A stretch of DNA of 27,733 bases from an uncultured Ruminococcus sp. Lineage in GTDB: Bacteria > Bacillota > Clostridia > Oscillospirales > Ruminococcaceae. The translations under genes and the position numbers were made by a program. The stretch covers positions 1 to 27,733 of the forward strand of contig CAMWVM010000001.1 in NCBI GenBank assembly GCA_947177715.1, in the 5' to 3' direction. Each line of letters opens with the position of its first letter. Position 1 is the stretch's first letter. The notes beneath the pieces are model-generated. The model ran no database searches, had not been told where the DNA came from, and was given only the letters and a program-made list of their open reading frames with translations. Below are positions 8,801 through 17,214 of this stretch, piece by piece.

Positions 8801-8861
8801 GCATATCTTAAAATATTGTGCAAATAATATTTGAAAAGAACTAATGAAAGGGATATGCAAA

Positions 8862-9305
8862 ATGGATATTAATTTAAGTAAAACGCAATACTCTGAAATG
8901 TACAAGGAAGCTTCAAAGGGCACAAAATGGTGGGTCACCATTCCTAAGGCTTTTATTATAGGCGGTTTGATCTGCATGCTTGGAGAGGGTTTGCTAAATC
9001 TTTATTCTTCTTTTGGTCTTTCTGAAAAAAATGCCGGAATGGCAACATCAATAACTTTAGTATTTCTCTCGGCATTACTCACGGCTTTCGGTCTTTATGA
9101 CCGACTTGCGAAACATGCCGGTGCGGGTACTCTTGTCCCTATTACCGGTTTTGCAAACTCGGTTGTTGCTCCTGCGATAGAATTCAAGACTGAGGGTTTT
9201 GTTTTAGGTCTTGGAGCAAAAATCTTTATTATTTCCGGTCCTGTAATTCTTTACGGTATACTTGCAAGTGTGGTTTATGGTATCATATATTATGTGTTCT
9301 TTTAA
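8862..9305 (+). CDS. spoVAC: Stage V sporulation protein AC (SpoVAC family)
   Basis: SpoVA proteins form the forespore inner-membrane channel that moves Ca-dipicolinic acid into, and out of, the spore. This 147-residue protein has the family layout: a short charged N-terminus, then KAFIIGGLICMLGEGLLNLY, a second helix with a conserved YDRLAKHAGAGTLVPITGFANSVVAPAIEFKTEG-type loop (visible at about residues 83-117), and two more membrane helices. I start it at the ATG 10 bases after GAAAGGG; an in-frame ATG at 8844 precedes that ribosome site. The usual partners spoVAD and spoVAE do not follow; a YkgJ gene with its own promoter does. A sigma-G type promoter (GCATA near 8801) is only weakly suggested. 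Confidence 0.87.
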   Translation: MDINLSKTQYSEMYKEASKGTKWWVTIPKAFIIGGLICMLGEGLLNLYSSFGLSEKNAGMATSITLVFLSALLTAFGLYDRLAKHAGAGTLVPITGFANSVVAPAIEFKTEGFVLGLGAKIFIISGPVILYGILASVVYGIIYYVFF

Positions 9306-9307
9306 TC

Positions 9308-9336
9308 TTGCGTTTTTGCGCAATTTGTGGTAAAAT
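9308..9336 (+). promoter_or_regulatory. Likely sigma-A promoter of the ykgJ-tex-radC unit
   Basis: TTGCGT (9308-9313) and TAAAAT (9331-9336) are 17 bases apart, starting 3 bases after the spoVAC stop. It implies that the following genes do not depend on spoVAC transcription. Confidence 0.55.
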
Positions 9337-9367
9337 TAAAGCATACTGAAATCGGACGGTGATTAGT

Positions 9368-9850
9368 TTGCTTAGCAAAATACTAGCAAAAGAAGAATGT
9401 GCAAAGTGCCGTATTTGCTGCTGTTTTGACAGCTCAGACATTTGGGAAGCTCCTGTTATAACTCAGTCCAAGGCAAATAAGATTCTTAAGGATTACAATG
9501 CTAAACAAAAATTTCTCAGCAAGGATAATCACTATATCCTTGACATGGAAAAAGAAGCAGATGAGGACTTATACTACTGCTCTATGCTGGATAAGCATAA
9601 TGGCTGCATCATGAAAGACGAAAAGCCATTTGACTGTCGGATCTGGCCGTTTCGCATTATGGACTTAAACGGAACAGAGGTTATAACCTTATCTCCGGTT
9701 TGTCCTGTTGTAAAGACACACTCTCTTGAAGAATTATCGGAGTTTGCCAAAGAACTTGCACCGGCTATTTTTGAAGAGGCAAAAGTAAATCCGCAGATAA
9801 TCAAGCCTTACATTAACGGATATCCCATACTTGCGGTAAACGCAGACTGA
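9368..9850 (+). CDS. YkgJ-family cysteine-cluster protein
   Basis: This is a 160-residue soluble protein with an N-terminal CAKCRICC-type cluster (about residues 11-19), YCSML and GCIMKDEKPFDCRIWPF in the middle, and SPVC near residue 120. These spaced cysteines are typical of the YkgJ family (UPF0153), thought to bind zinc or an Fe-S cluster; the function is unknown. No ATG is available. The open frame can start at GTG (9359) or TTG (9368). I prefer TTG because CGGTGA sits about five bases before it, whereas the GTG lies inside that site. Tex begins 13 bases after the stop, so the genes are cotranscribed. Confidence 0.8.
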   Translation: MLSKILAKEECAKCRICCCFDSSDIWEAPVITQSKANKILKDYNAKQKFLSKDNHYILDMEKEADEDLYYCSMLDKHNGCIMKDEKPFDCRIWPFRIMDLNGTEVITLSPVCPVVKTHSLEELSEFAKELAPAIFEEAKVNPQIIKPYINGYPILAVNAD

Positions 9851-9863
9851 AAGGAAAACTGAC

Positions 9864-12035
9864 ATGGAAATAAACAAGATACTTGCAGAAGAATTTAAGC
9901 TCAGACAAGAGCAAATTGACAACACTGTTTCACTTATAGATGATGACAAAACCATTCCTTTTATTGCACGATACAGAAAGGAAATGACAGGATCACTTGA
10001 CGATCAGATTTTAAGAGAAATTTTCGATCGTCTTACATATTTACGAAACCTTGAAAAGCGAAAATCAGAAGTTATTTCTTCTATTACTGAGCAGGAAAAG
10101 ATGACTGACGAACTGGCTGCCGCTATTGAAAAGGCTGTTACTCTTGTGGAAGTTGAAGACATTTATCGTCCGTTCAAGCCTAAGAGAAAGACGAGAGCAA
10201 GCATTGCAAGAGAAAAGGGGCTTGAGCCTTTAGCTGATATTATTATTGCACAAAACGAAGCTGTAAATCCGATCAATGAAGCAAAAGAATTTATTGATGA
10301 AGAAAAAGGCATTGATACTGCTGATAAGGCTATTGCAGGGGCAATGGACATTATTGCAGAAGATGTTTCGGACAATGCTGAACTTAGAAAATACTTAAGA
10401 ACATTATTCTCTCAAATTAGCAGAATTGTTTCAAAGGCATCTGATGAAAAAGCAGAAACGGTATACGAAAACTACTATGATTTCTCAGAATCTGTATCTA
10501 AGGTTGCAGGGCACAGAGTTTTAGCCATGGACAGGGGAGAAAAAGAGGGTGCACTCAAGGTTTCTGTTGAAGTTCCTGAGGGAGCAGGTGAGAGGGCCTG
10601 CATTTCAAAATTCAAGATAAATGACAGCGAATGCGGTAAACTCGTGGAAGCTGCTTGTATAGACAGCTACAAGCGACTAATATACCCTTCCATTGAACGT
10701 GAAATACGCAGCGAGCTTTCAGAGAAGGCACAAGAGGGTGCGATAAAGGTATTTTCTTCAAATCTTCGTCAGCTTCTTATGCAGCCACCAATCAAGGGAC
10801 GATGCACTCTTGGACTTGACCCTGCATACAGGACAGGCTGCAAGATTGCGGTTGTTGACCATACAGGCAAGGTTTTAGACACGACGGTCGTATATCCCAC
10901 TCCTCCCCAAAACAAAACTGAAGAAGCAAAGAGAATTTTGTCAAAGCTTATTGAAAAGCACAATGTTACGACGATTTCTATTGGAAACGGAACTGCTTCT
11001 CGTGAATCTGAGGCTTTTGTTGCAGAACTTATCAAGGAAATTCCTCAAAAGGTTTCATACATGGTCGTATCGGAGGCCGGTGCATCTGTTTACTCTGCGT
11101 CAAAGCTGGCAGCACAGGAATTTCCTGAATATGATGTATCCTTGAGAAGTGCTGTTTCCATTGCAAGACGTTTACAAGACCCTTTGGCTGAGCTTGTTAA
11201 AATTGACCCCAAAGCTATTGGTGTGGGACAATATCAGCACGACATGCCAAAGGCAAGGCTGGACGAGGCTTTAACCGGCGTAGTTGAAGACTGTGTAAAC
11301 TCTGTTGGAGTTGATTTAAACACGGCTTCCCATTCGCTTTTATCTTACATTTCAGGAATTAATGCTACAGTTGCAAAAAATATTGTTGCTTACAGAGAAG
11401 AAAACGGTGAATTTAAAGACAGAAAACAGCTTCTTAAAGTACCGAAATTAGGGGCAAAGGCATTTGAACAATGTGCCGGATTTTTAAGAGTTCAGGGAGG
11501 AAAGAACCCTCTCGATAACACATCTGTTCACCCTGAATCATACAATGCTGCTAAACTTCTACTTGAAAAGTGCGGACTTTCCGTCAATGACATTGACGGA
11601 AGCATAAGCAAAGAAAACTTACAAGGACTTGACGGTACTGTATCCAAAATAGGCTCTCAAAGTTTAGCTGATGAAATCGGAGTTGGTGTTCCTACGCTAA
11701 CTGACATAGTAAAAGAATTACAAAAACCAGGAAGAGATCCCCGTGACGAGCTGCCACCGCCATTAATGAGAAGCGGCGACATAATGGAGCTTAAAGACTT
11801 AAAACCTGGAATGGAACTTATGGGTACAGTCAGAAATGTAATAGACTTTGGTGCTTTTGTAGACATAGGCGTACACGAAGACGGTCTTGTTCACATATCT
11901 CAAATTTGCGACAGATTTATAAAGCACCCCCTTGAAGCAGTAAGGGTTGGCGACGTGGTTAAGGTATGGGTACTTAATGTTGACCAAAAGAAAAAGCGAA
12001 TTTCTCTGACAATGAAACAAAATAACGTAAAATAA
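9864..12035 (+). CDS. tex: Transcription accessory protein Tex (S1 RNA-binding)
   Basis: Tex is a conserved nucleic-acid-binding protein related to eukaryotic Spt6. It affects transcription and, in some bacteria, toxin expression and stress survival. The 723-residue length is typical. Visible elements are the N-terminal IPFIARYRKEMTGSLD motif (about 32-47), a YqgF/RNase H-like domain opening with LGLDPAYRTGCKIAVVD (about 315-331), the tandem helix-hairpin-helix region (NTASHSLLSYISGI and RKQLLKVPKLGAKAFEQCAGF, about 490-545), and a C-terminal S1 domain (GTVRNVIDFGAFVDIGVHED, ending SLTMKQ). The start is preceded by AAAGGAAAA. radC follows after 18 bases. Confidence 0.96.
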   Translation: MEINKILAEEFKLRQEQIDNTVSLIDDDKTIPFIARYRKEMTGSLDDQILREIFDRLTYLRNLEKRKSEVISSITEQEKMTDELAAAIEKAVTLVEVEDIYRPFKPKRKTRASIAREKGLEPLADIIIAQNEAVNPINEAKEFIDEEKGIDTADKAIAGAMDIIAEDVSDNAELRKYLRTLFSQISRIVSKASDEKAETVYENYYDFSESVSKVAGHRVLAMDRGEKEGALKVSVEVPEGAGERACISKFKINDSECGKLVEAACIDSYKRLIYPSIEREIRSELSEKAQEGAIKVFSSNLRQLLMQPPIKGRCTLGLDPAYRTGCKIAVVDHTGKVLDTTVVYPTPPQNKTEEAKRILSKLIEKHNVTTISIGNGTASRESEAFVAELIKEIPQKVSYMVVSEAGASVYSASKLAAQEFPEYDVSLRSAVSIARRLQDPLAELVKIDPKAIGVGQYQHDMPKARLDEALTGVVEDCVNSVGVDLNTASHSLLSYISGINATVAKNIVAYREENGEFKDRKQLLKVPKLGAKAFEQCAGFLRVQGGKNPLDNTSVHPESYNAAKLLLEKCGLSVNDIDGSISKENLQGLDGTVSKIGSQSLADEIGVGVPTLTDIVKELQKPGRDPRDELPPPLMRSGDIMELKDLKPGMELMGTVRNVIDFGAFVDIGVHEDGLVHISQICDRFIKHPLEAVRVGDVVKVWVLNVDQKKKRISLTMKQNNVK

Positions 12036-12053
12036 AAAGGATGTGAAAATCTC

Positions 12054-12752
12054 ATGGAAGTAGAAAATCTTCATGACGGACATAGGGCACGAATGAGGTC
12101 TAAGTTTGCGAAAAACATGAATTTCAGCAATTTTGAAGAGCATGAGATTTTAGAAATGCTTCTTTTCTACTGTTATCCCCGTGGAAACACAAACCAGACT
12201 GCTCACAGGCTTATAAACAGATTTGGGTCTCTTTCCAGCGTACTGTCCGCATCATATGAAGAGCTTGTGGAATCTAAAATCATTGGGGAAAATCCTGCTC
12301 TTTCCTTAAAATTTTTTTATGCATTAAATATATACTTACATGTTGACAAGACAACAGATGAGATAGACATAAGAGATATTCCAAGATTAAAAGATTTTAT
12401 AGGTGATTTATTCTATGGCATATCATATGAGCAATTCAAGCTGTTTTTCACAGACAACAGTTACATATTGAAAAACCACATGGACATTCAAACGGGTTCG
12501 TCACAAGCGGTTGAGATAAGTCTGCGAAATGTAACCAAGGCTATACTAAACAGCGGTGCAAACTACTTTTTCATTGCTCACAATCACCCCAATTCCTCCA
12601 GCTTACCCTCAGACGAAGATATACTGCTCACAAAGAAAATTATTACACATTTAAGAAGCATGGATATTCATCTTTTAGACCACTTTATTGCAGGCAATGA
12701 CGGAATAACGTCAATGCGGCAGCTTGGGCTGATATATGATTTTGAAAAATAA
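12054..12752 (+). CDS. radC: RadC-family JAB-domain protein
   Basis: The 232-residue protein has an N-terminal helix-hairpin-helix region (EHEILEMLLFYCYPRGNTNQTAHRL, RFGSLSSVLSA) and a C-terminal JAB/MPN domain. The complete JAMM metal motif is visible: Glu154, His176-x-His178-Pro, Ser186 and Asp189. An intact motif implies a working zinc hydrolase, although the historic link to DNA repair is doubtful and the substrate is unknown. The N-terminal HDGHRARMR opening is typical of the Firmicutes form. It is the last gene of the unit and stops 6 bases before a strong terminator. Confidence 0.92.
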   Translation: MEVENLHDGHRARMRSKFAKNMNFSNFEEHEILEMLLFYCYPRGNTNQTAHRLINRFGSLSSVLSASYEELVESKIIGENPALSLKFFYALNIYLHVDKTTDEIDIRDIPRLKDFIGDLFYGISYEQFKLFFTDNSYILKNHMDIQTGSSQAVEISLRNVTKAILNSGANYFFIAHNHPNSSSLPSDEDILLTKKIITHLRSMDIHLLDHFIAGNDGITSMRQLGLIYDFEK

Positions 12753-12758
12753 AAACTA

Positions 12759-12791
12759 AGGGAAAGCAGAAGCACTGCTTTCCCTGTTTTT
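12759..12791 (+). terminator. Bidirectional intrinsic terminator between radC and asnB
   Basis: A perfect 11-bp stem (AGGGAAAGCAG / CTGCTTTCCCT, 5-base loop) is followed by GTTTTT on the plus strand and by TTAGTTTTTATTTTT on the minus strand. It can stop both convergent transcripts. Confidence 0.93.
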
Positions 12792-12798
12792 ACTCATT

Positions 12799-14631
12799 TT
12801 AAACTATTCTTATTTTAAATTTTTTCAGCCAATAATTTATTTGCAGGATATATGCCATAATCTGTGGATTATTCATAAGCTGGCCATACCACTGAACATT
12901 TTCTCTACCTTTCACGAGTTCTTTAAGCTTATCTTTTTTTAATATTTGCAGAATGGGTGATGATGAATCGTGTATTACTTCGTTAAGCTGTTCTTTAACT
13001 GCTTTTTCATAGTTTGGATTATGTGTTTTGGGATATGGGCTCTTTTTTCTCCACAGTACTTCCTGAGGAAGATAATCCCTCATTGCTTCTCTCAGCAAAC
13101 CCTTTTCCCTGCCTTTATAATCCTTATACTCCCATGGAACCTGATAGAGATATTCCACTATTCGATAATCACAGAAAGGAACTCTAACCTCAAGTCCGCT
13201 ATACATAGACATTCTGTCCTTTCTGTCAAGCAAGGTTTGCATAAACCATTCCATATTAAGTCTCATCATTTCTCTCATACGCTTTTCAAGGGGAGATATA
13301 TTCGAACTGTCTTTTACCTTTGAAATAGTAGATTTGTACTTTTCATAAACATAACTTTCACAAATATCGCTGTAGAAGTCATCAGCAAGAAGAGTTTTTC
13401 TATATGCTGTGGACTGTGACCATGGGAATCCGTCGATCATACGAATTTCTTTATCCCTATACCATGGATAGCCACCGAAGATTTCATCTGCACACTCTCC
13501 TGAAAGGGCAACGGTTGCAAACTCCTTTACTTTTTTACAAAACAACAGCAGCGAAGAATCAACATCTGCCATTCCTGGCAAATCCCTTGCGTCAACGGAA
13601 GCATACAAGGCTTCTACCAATTCGGGGGTATCTATTACCACATGGTGGTGACAGCTTCCCAAATAATCGACCATTTGCCCGATATAATAGTCATCGCTGT
13701 TGGGCTGAAATTTACTTGCTTTAAAATACTTATCATTATCCCTATACTCCACAGAAAATGTATGGAGCTGTTCACCTTGTTTTTTAAACTCTTTGGAAGC
13801 TATGGAGGAAATAAGGCTTGAATCTAAACCTCCTGACAAGAAGGTACACAGAGGAACATCAGAAACTATTTGTCTTTTTATTGCGTCCTCTACCAAGAAA
13901 CGCACATGCTGGGCAGTTTGGTCAAAGGTTTCCAAAATATGTTCACAGGCAAAGTCCCAATACTGCCATTTTTTTAATCCATATTCCTCATAAAAATAGC
14001 CGCAGCATCCCATTGGAAGCTCTTCCACACCTTTAAAAATACCATATCCGGGTGTTCTTGCCGGACCTATCAGCATAATTTCTTTAACGGCGTTACTATC
14101 TATTTCACTGGGGATATTATCATTACAGAGCAGCCCTTTTATTTCAGACGCAAAATAAAAAGCATTATTTCTTATGGTATAAAAGAAAGGCTTTACGCCA
14201 ATACGATCTCTTGCGATAAACATACGTTGGTTATGCTCTTCCCAAACTGCAAAGGCAAAAATTCCGTTAAACTTTTCGACGCATTTTTCCTTCCAACATA
14301 CATAAGCTTTAAGCACTACTTCTGTATCTGAATGTCCGCAAAAGGTATAACCTAAATCAACAAGTTCCTTTCTGATCTCCTCGGTATTATACAATTCTCC
14401 GTTATAAACAATAGTAAAGGTTTGATTTTCTCTGACAAAAGCCATTGGTTGTTTTCCGTTTTCAATATCAATTACAGCAAGGCGTGTATGTATTAACGCA
14501 CAGTTATCGCTCGCATAGATATTATCCTGATCGGGACCCCTGTTTTTTAACTGTTTTCGGACTTCAGCCGCCCATTCCATATGTTTATCATTTATGCCTT
14601 TAAAATCAACAACACCAGCAATAGCACACAT
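12799..14631 (-). CDS. asnB: Asparagine synthase (glutamine-hydrolysing)
   Basis: This enzyme converts aspartate, glutamine and ATP to asparagine. The 610 residues show the N-terminal glutamine amidotransferase domain with the catalytic Cys2 (MCAIAGVVDF), RGPDQDN, NGELYN and GHSDTEV motifs. The synthetase domain has the PP-loop SGGLDSS (about 263-269), LSGECADEIFGGYPW, and the C-terminal DRMSMYSGLEVRVPF motif with ALRD-like LREAMRDYLP. The start has ACGAGG upstream. It lies alone between the terminator of rplA and the terminator shared with radC, so it is a single-gene transcript. The complete motif set argues for a true asparagine synthase rather than a beta-lactam-synthetase-like relative. 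Confidence 0.95.
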   Translation of the reverse strand: MCAIAGVVDFKGINDKHMEWAAEVRKQLKNRGPDQDNIYASDNCALIHTRLAVIDIENGKQPMAFVRENQTFTIVYNGELYNTEEIRKELVDLGYTFCGHSDTEVVLKAYVCWKEKCVEKFNGIFAFAVWEEHNQRMFIARDRIGVKPFFYTIRNNAFYFASEIKGLLCNDNIPSEIDSNAVKEIMLIGPARTPGYGIFKGVEELPMGCCGYFYEEYGLKKWQYWDFACEHILETFDQTAQHVRFLVEDAIKRQIVSDVPLCTFLSGGLDSSLISSIASKEFKKQGEQLHTFSVEYRDNDKYFKASKFQPNSDDYYIGQMVDYLGSCHHHVVIDTPELVEALYASVDARDLPGMADVDSSLLLFCKKVKEFATVALSGECADEIFGGYPWYRDKEIRMIDGFPWSQSTAYRKTLLADDFYSDICESYVYEKYKSTISKVKDSSNISPLEKRMREMMRLNMEWFMQTLLDRKDRMSMYSGLEVRVPFCDYRIVEYLYQVPWEYKDYKGREKGLLREAMRDYLPQEVLWRKKSPYPKTHNPNYEKAVKEQLNEVIHDSSSPILQILKKDKLKELVKGRENVQWYGQLMNNPQIMAYILQINYWLKKFKIRIV

Positions 14632-14731
14632 AACAAGACCTCGTTTCTCTGCTCAAAAGCAATAATTCAATAAGGAAAATAAACACAATCATTTTGACCT
14701 GACAGAAAATTCTCCTTAAAGTTACATCTTA

Positions 14732-14760
14732 TCATATGCAAAACTTAAAAAAACAGTTAA
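14732..14760 (-). promoter_or_regulatory. Possible asnB promoter
   Basis: On the minus strand TTAACT at the 14760 side and TATGAT near 14732-14737 are separated by about 18 bases, just past the rplA terminator. The -35 match is modest and the region is AT-rich, so this is tentative. I see no T-box antiterminator motif in the roughly 95-base leader. Confidence 0.35.
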
Positions 14761-14765
14761 ATAAA

Positions 14766-14794
14766 AACGGACTGACTAAAAAAGTCAATCCGTT
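14766..14794 (-). terminator. Terminator after rplA
   Basis: On the minus strand this reads AACGGATTGACT, a loop of T residues, then AGTCAGTCCGTT: a 12-bp stem with one G-U pair, followed by TTTTATTT. It marks the end of the ribosomal protein operon before asnB. Confidence 0.85.
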
Positions 14795-14816
14795 TATTTA
14801 TATTATTTAAATAATA

Positions 14817-15512
14817 TTAGTTGCCGTATTTAGCAGTGTTAACCTTGATACCAACACCCATTGTTGATGCAAGCACAACGCTCTTCAAATACTGACCCTT
14901 AGCTGCTGCAGGCTTAGCCTTAACAATAGCTTCCATCAAAGTATTGAAGTTCTGCTCAAGCTTTTCAGCTCCAAATGAAGCTTTTCCGATTGGGCAATGG
15001 ATGATATTTGTTTTATCAAGACGATACTCGATCTTACCAGCCTTAGCTTCTGTTACAGCTTTAGCTACGTCAGGAGTAACTGTTCCTGCTTTTGGGTTTG
15101 GCATAAGTCCACGAGGTCCGAGGATTTTACCAAGACGACCTACAACGCCCATCATATCAGGTGAAGCTACTACTACGTCAAAATCCATCCAGTTTTCTTT
15201 TGTAATCTTATCAACGAGATCCATGCCGCCTACATAGTCAGCTCCTGCTTCCTTTGCTGCGTCATATTTATCTTCTTTACAGAATACGCAAACCTTTACG
15301 TTTTTACCTGTTCCGTTTGGAAGCACTACTGCACCTCTAACCTGCTGGTCAGCATGACGTGAGTCTACGCCAAGACGGATATGTGCTTCGATTGTTTCAT
15401 CAAATTTTGCCTTTGCACCCTTAGCTGCCAAATCAAGAGCTTCAGGAGCATCATAAAGCTTAGCCTTGTCAACAACTTTTGCGCTGTCAACATACTTCTT
15501 GCCATGTTTCAT
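14817..15512 (-). CDS. rplA: 50S ribosomal protein L1
   Basis: L1 binds helices 76-78 of 23S rRNA in the mobile L1 stalk and, in bacteria, can bind its own mRNA to repress translation. The 231-residue length is normal. Recognisable segments are [13 protein letters not shown], the [21 protein letters not shown] block, [44 protein letters not shown], and [11 protein letters not shown]. The start has AAGGAGGAAA upstream. It is the last gene of the operon; the usual following rplJ and rplL are absent. A hairpin element just upstream (about 15545-15600) resembles the rRNA site of this protein. Confidence 0.97.
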   Translation of the reverse strand: MKHGKKYVDSAKVVDKAKLYDAPEALDLAAKGAKAKFDETIEAHIRLGVDSRHADQQVRGAVVLPNGTGKNVKVCVFCKEDKYDAAKEAGADYVGGMDLVDKITKENWMDFDVVVASPDMMGVVGRLGKILGPRGLMPNPKAGTVTPDVAKAVTEAKAGKIEYRLDKTNIIHCPIGKASFGAEKLEQNFNTLMEAIVKAKPAAAKGQYLKSVVLASTMGVGIKVNTAKYGN

Positions 15513-15544
15513 TTATATTTCCTCCTTATAAGTGGTAATAACGA

Positions 15545-15600
15545 AAGTAGTTATCGGACAATTACTATCCGATTACTATCTCCCACCCTATCCGCACTAA
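15545..15600 (-). promoter_or_regulatory. Candidate L1-binding autoregulatory site before rplA
   Basis: In the rplK-rplA gap the mRNA reads GCGGATAGGGTGGGAG (minus strand, ending near 15580). This is close to GGATAGGTGGGAG as I recall it from the L1 region of 23S rRNA. A 10-base stem with one mismatch follows (AGTAATCGGA / TCCGATAACT), close to the rplA ribosome site. The sequence similarity is seen directly; the regulation is inferred from known L1 feedback. Confidence 0.6.
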
Positions 15601-15613
15601 TGCGGCTTACGAA

Positions 15614-16039
15614 TTAGTCTTCAACTACAACGCCCATTGAACGGCATGTTCCGGCGATCATGCTCATTGCAGACTCGATGTTTGCAGCATTAAGGTCGGG
15701 CATTTTCTGTTCAGCAATTTTCTGAACCTGCTCTTTTGTGATTGTAGCAACCTTTGTTTTGTTAGGTGTGCCTGAACCGGACTCAATCTTACATGCTTTC
15801 TTTATAAGAACTGCAGCTGGTGGAGTCTTTGTTACAAATGTGAATGAACGGTCAGCATATACTGTGATTACAACTGGGATAATAAGTCCGATATCGTTCT
15901 TTGTTCTCTCGTTGAAATCCTTTGTGAATGCCATGATGTTTACACCGTGCTGTCCAAGTGCAGGACCTACCGGTGGTGCAGGAGTTGCCTTTCCTGCCGG
16001 AATTTGCAGCTTAATAAAGCCTACTACCTTTTGTGCCAT
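15614..16039 (-). CDS. rplK: 50S ribosomal protein L11
   Basis: L11 binds the GTPase-associated region of 23S rRNA with L10. The 141-residue form starting at [18 protein letters not shown] has the standard family length and a GGAGGTGCGAAAG site before its ATG. The open frame runs 24 codons further upstream, but that stretch (through the GTGGGAG leader element) has no L11 similarity. Conserved parts include [23 protein letters not shown], the [10 protein letters not shown] block, and the C-terminal [24 protein letters not shown]. Confidence 0.97.
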   Translation of the reverse strand: MAQKVVGFIKLQIPAGKATPAPPVGPALGQHGVNIMAFTKDFNERTKNDIGLIIPVVITVYADRSFTFVTKTPPAAVLIKKACKIESGSGTPNKTKVATITKEQVQKIAEQKMPDLNAANIESAMSMIAGTCRSMGVVVED

Positions 16040-16058
16040 CTTTCGCACCTCCATAATT

Positions 16059-16095
16059 TGTGGTAAGGCGGGTTTATAAAACCCTCCCACTCTTT
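16059..16095 (-). promoter_or_regulatory. Candidate L1-binding leader element before rplK
   Basis: On the minus strand AAAGAGTGGGAG runs directly into a hairpin GGGTTT-TAT-AAACCC and then CGCCTTACCAC, which can pair its CCAC with the GTGG. It shares GTGGGAG plus an adjacent stem with the element before rplA, and lies about 20 bases from the rplK ribosome site. It is a candidate site for L1 feedback on the rplK-rplA messenger. The binding is inferred. Confidence 0.5.
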
Positions 16096-16205
16096 TTGAA
16101 GCCGATGACAACCAGACATATTCGCATTAATTCCAGCGAACTGTCTTGTATATCAACTTTCGCTTCTTTCAAACGTATGATTTAAACGCTCTTGCGTTTA
16201 TTAGC

Positions 16206-16736
16206 TTATTCCTCTACTTTTATCTGATTGATCGGCAGATTAACTGATGTTTCTCTTCCGAACATGGACACAACGACATCTGCGGTCTGAGCTTCCAGAT
16301 CGATAGCCTGTACAACACCGGTAAAGCCCTCAAACGAACCGCCGGTAACAAGCACGTTATCGCCGACCTTAAAGGTTACCTTTACTGTTTTCTTTATTTC
16401 GTCCTCAATACCCAACACTGCGACTTCCTTATCCGTTAATGGAATCGGCTTTGACGCAGGTCCGACAAAACCTGTAACTCCTCTTGTATTTCTTACGATA
16501 TACCAAGAGTCGTCGTTCATAACCATTTTAACCAGAACATAGCTTGGGAAAAGCTTTCTTTCAGCTTCAGTTGTTTTATTCTCCTTAATCTCGGTAATAT
16601 GTTCCATAGGAATCCTTACCTCGGGAATAAGTTCCTGAAGCTTTCGGTTTTCAACAACCTTTTCAATATTTTGAGCCACTTTATTCTCATATCCGGAATA
16701 AGTGTGTATAACATACCATTTTGCTTGTTCAGACAT
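16206..16736 (-). CDS. nusG: Transcription termination/antitermination factor NusG
   Basis: NusG binds RNA polymerase and modulates elongation, pausing and Rho action. The 176-residue form begins MSEQAKWYVIHTYSGYENKVAQNI, the classic start of the NGN domain, and has GGAGG upstream. Fourteen further upstream codons are open but unlike the family and overlap the ribosome site. The NGN domain continues with LFPSYVLVKMVM and the NTRGVTGFVG motif. The C-terminal KOW domain has FKVGDNVLVTGGSFEGFTGVV. After the stop a hairpin AAACGC-AAGA-GCGTTT lies in the long rplK leader and may modulate read-through. Confidence 0.97.
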   Translation of the reverse strand: MSEQAKWYVIHTYSGYENKVAQNIEKVVENRKLQELIPEVRIPMEHITEIKENKTTEAERKLFPSYVLVKMVMNDDSWYIVRNTRGVTGFVGPASKPIPLTDKEVAVLGIEDEIKKTVKVTFKVGDNVLVTGGSFEGFTGVVQAIDLEAQTADVVVSMFGRETSVNLPINQIKVEE

Positions 16737-16787
16737 AATGTAAAACCTCCATAATATTGACGCTGTAAAAAACCTCAAACCCGATCA

Positions 16788-17048
16788 TTAACCCAAATTG
16801 AGCAATGCCTTAACGGCAGCACCGAGTCCTGCGTCTATCCCTGCGAGAAACAGTCCCATTATTACCATTACAGTCAACACAATTCCTGTATTGTTAATAA
16901 TCTGTTTCTTTGTAGGCCAGACAACCTTTTTGATTTCTGATCTCAAATCCTTGAGAAATTTCTTGATTCCGCCTTTTTTCTTTTCAGACTTTGCGGATTC
17001 CTTTTTTGACTTTGAAGCCTTGGAATTGATTTCTGCTTGTTTAGCCAT
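16788..17048 (-). CDS. secE: Preprotein translocase subunit SecE
   Basis: SecE is the small subunit that clamps SecY in the Sec membrane channel. The 86-residue single-span form has a Lys-rich N-terminal tail, the amphipathic FLKDLRSEIKKVVWPTKKQI motif, and one membrane helix (about residues 55-80). This matches Gram-positive SecE. The start has GGGAGGAAG upstream. It stands between rpmG and nusG, the standard arrangement. Confidence 0.95.
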   Translation of the reverse strand: MAKQAEINSKASKSKKESAKSEKKKGGIKKFLKDLRSEIKKVVWPTKKQIINNTGIVLTVMVIMGLFLAGIDAGLGAAVKALLNLG

Positions 17049-17064
17049 AATTCTTCCTCCCGAC

Positions 17065-17214
17065 TTACTTAGTCTCTTTGTGAAGAGTGTGCTTCTTACA
17101 GAACTTGCAATATTTATTCATTTCAAGTCTGTCAGGATCATTCTTCTTGTTCTTTTTTGTGTTGTAGTTTCTTTGCTTACACTCTGTACATGCAAGTGTA
17201 ATTTTTACTCTCAT
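17065..17214 (-). CDS. rpmG: 50S ribosomal protein L33
   Basis: This short gene encodes 49 residues beginning [19 protein letters not shown] and ending [16 protein letters not shown]. The two CxxC pairs (CTEC and CKFC) make this the zinc-binding form of L33. Bacteria with two L33 genes often keep the zinc-free form for zinc limitation; the paralog is not in the window. The start has AGGAGGTG six bases upstream. It is the first gene of the secE-nusG-rplKA operon and follows a leader of about 180 bases. Confidence 0.96.
   Translation of the reverse strand: MRVKITLACTECKQRNYNTKKNKKNDPDRLEMNKYCKFCKKHTLHKETK

Noticed and set aside
8801..8830. Sigma-G promoter before spoVAC
   Set aside because: GCATA is present, but the -10 (CAAATAATA) and the 15-base spacing are poor, so it was not listed as a feature.
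14640..14692. Small leader peptide (ATGATTGTG start) ahead of asnB
   Set aside because: The frame overlaps the asnB ribosome site, has only a weak site of its own and no run of Asn codons.
14632..14731. T-box or other amino-acid-sensing leader before asnB
   Set aside because: No GGGTGGNACCGCG-type antiterminator and no large stem I structure; the leader is short and AT-rich.
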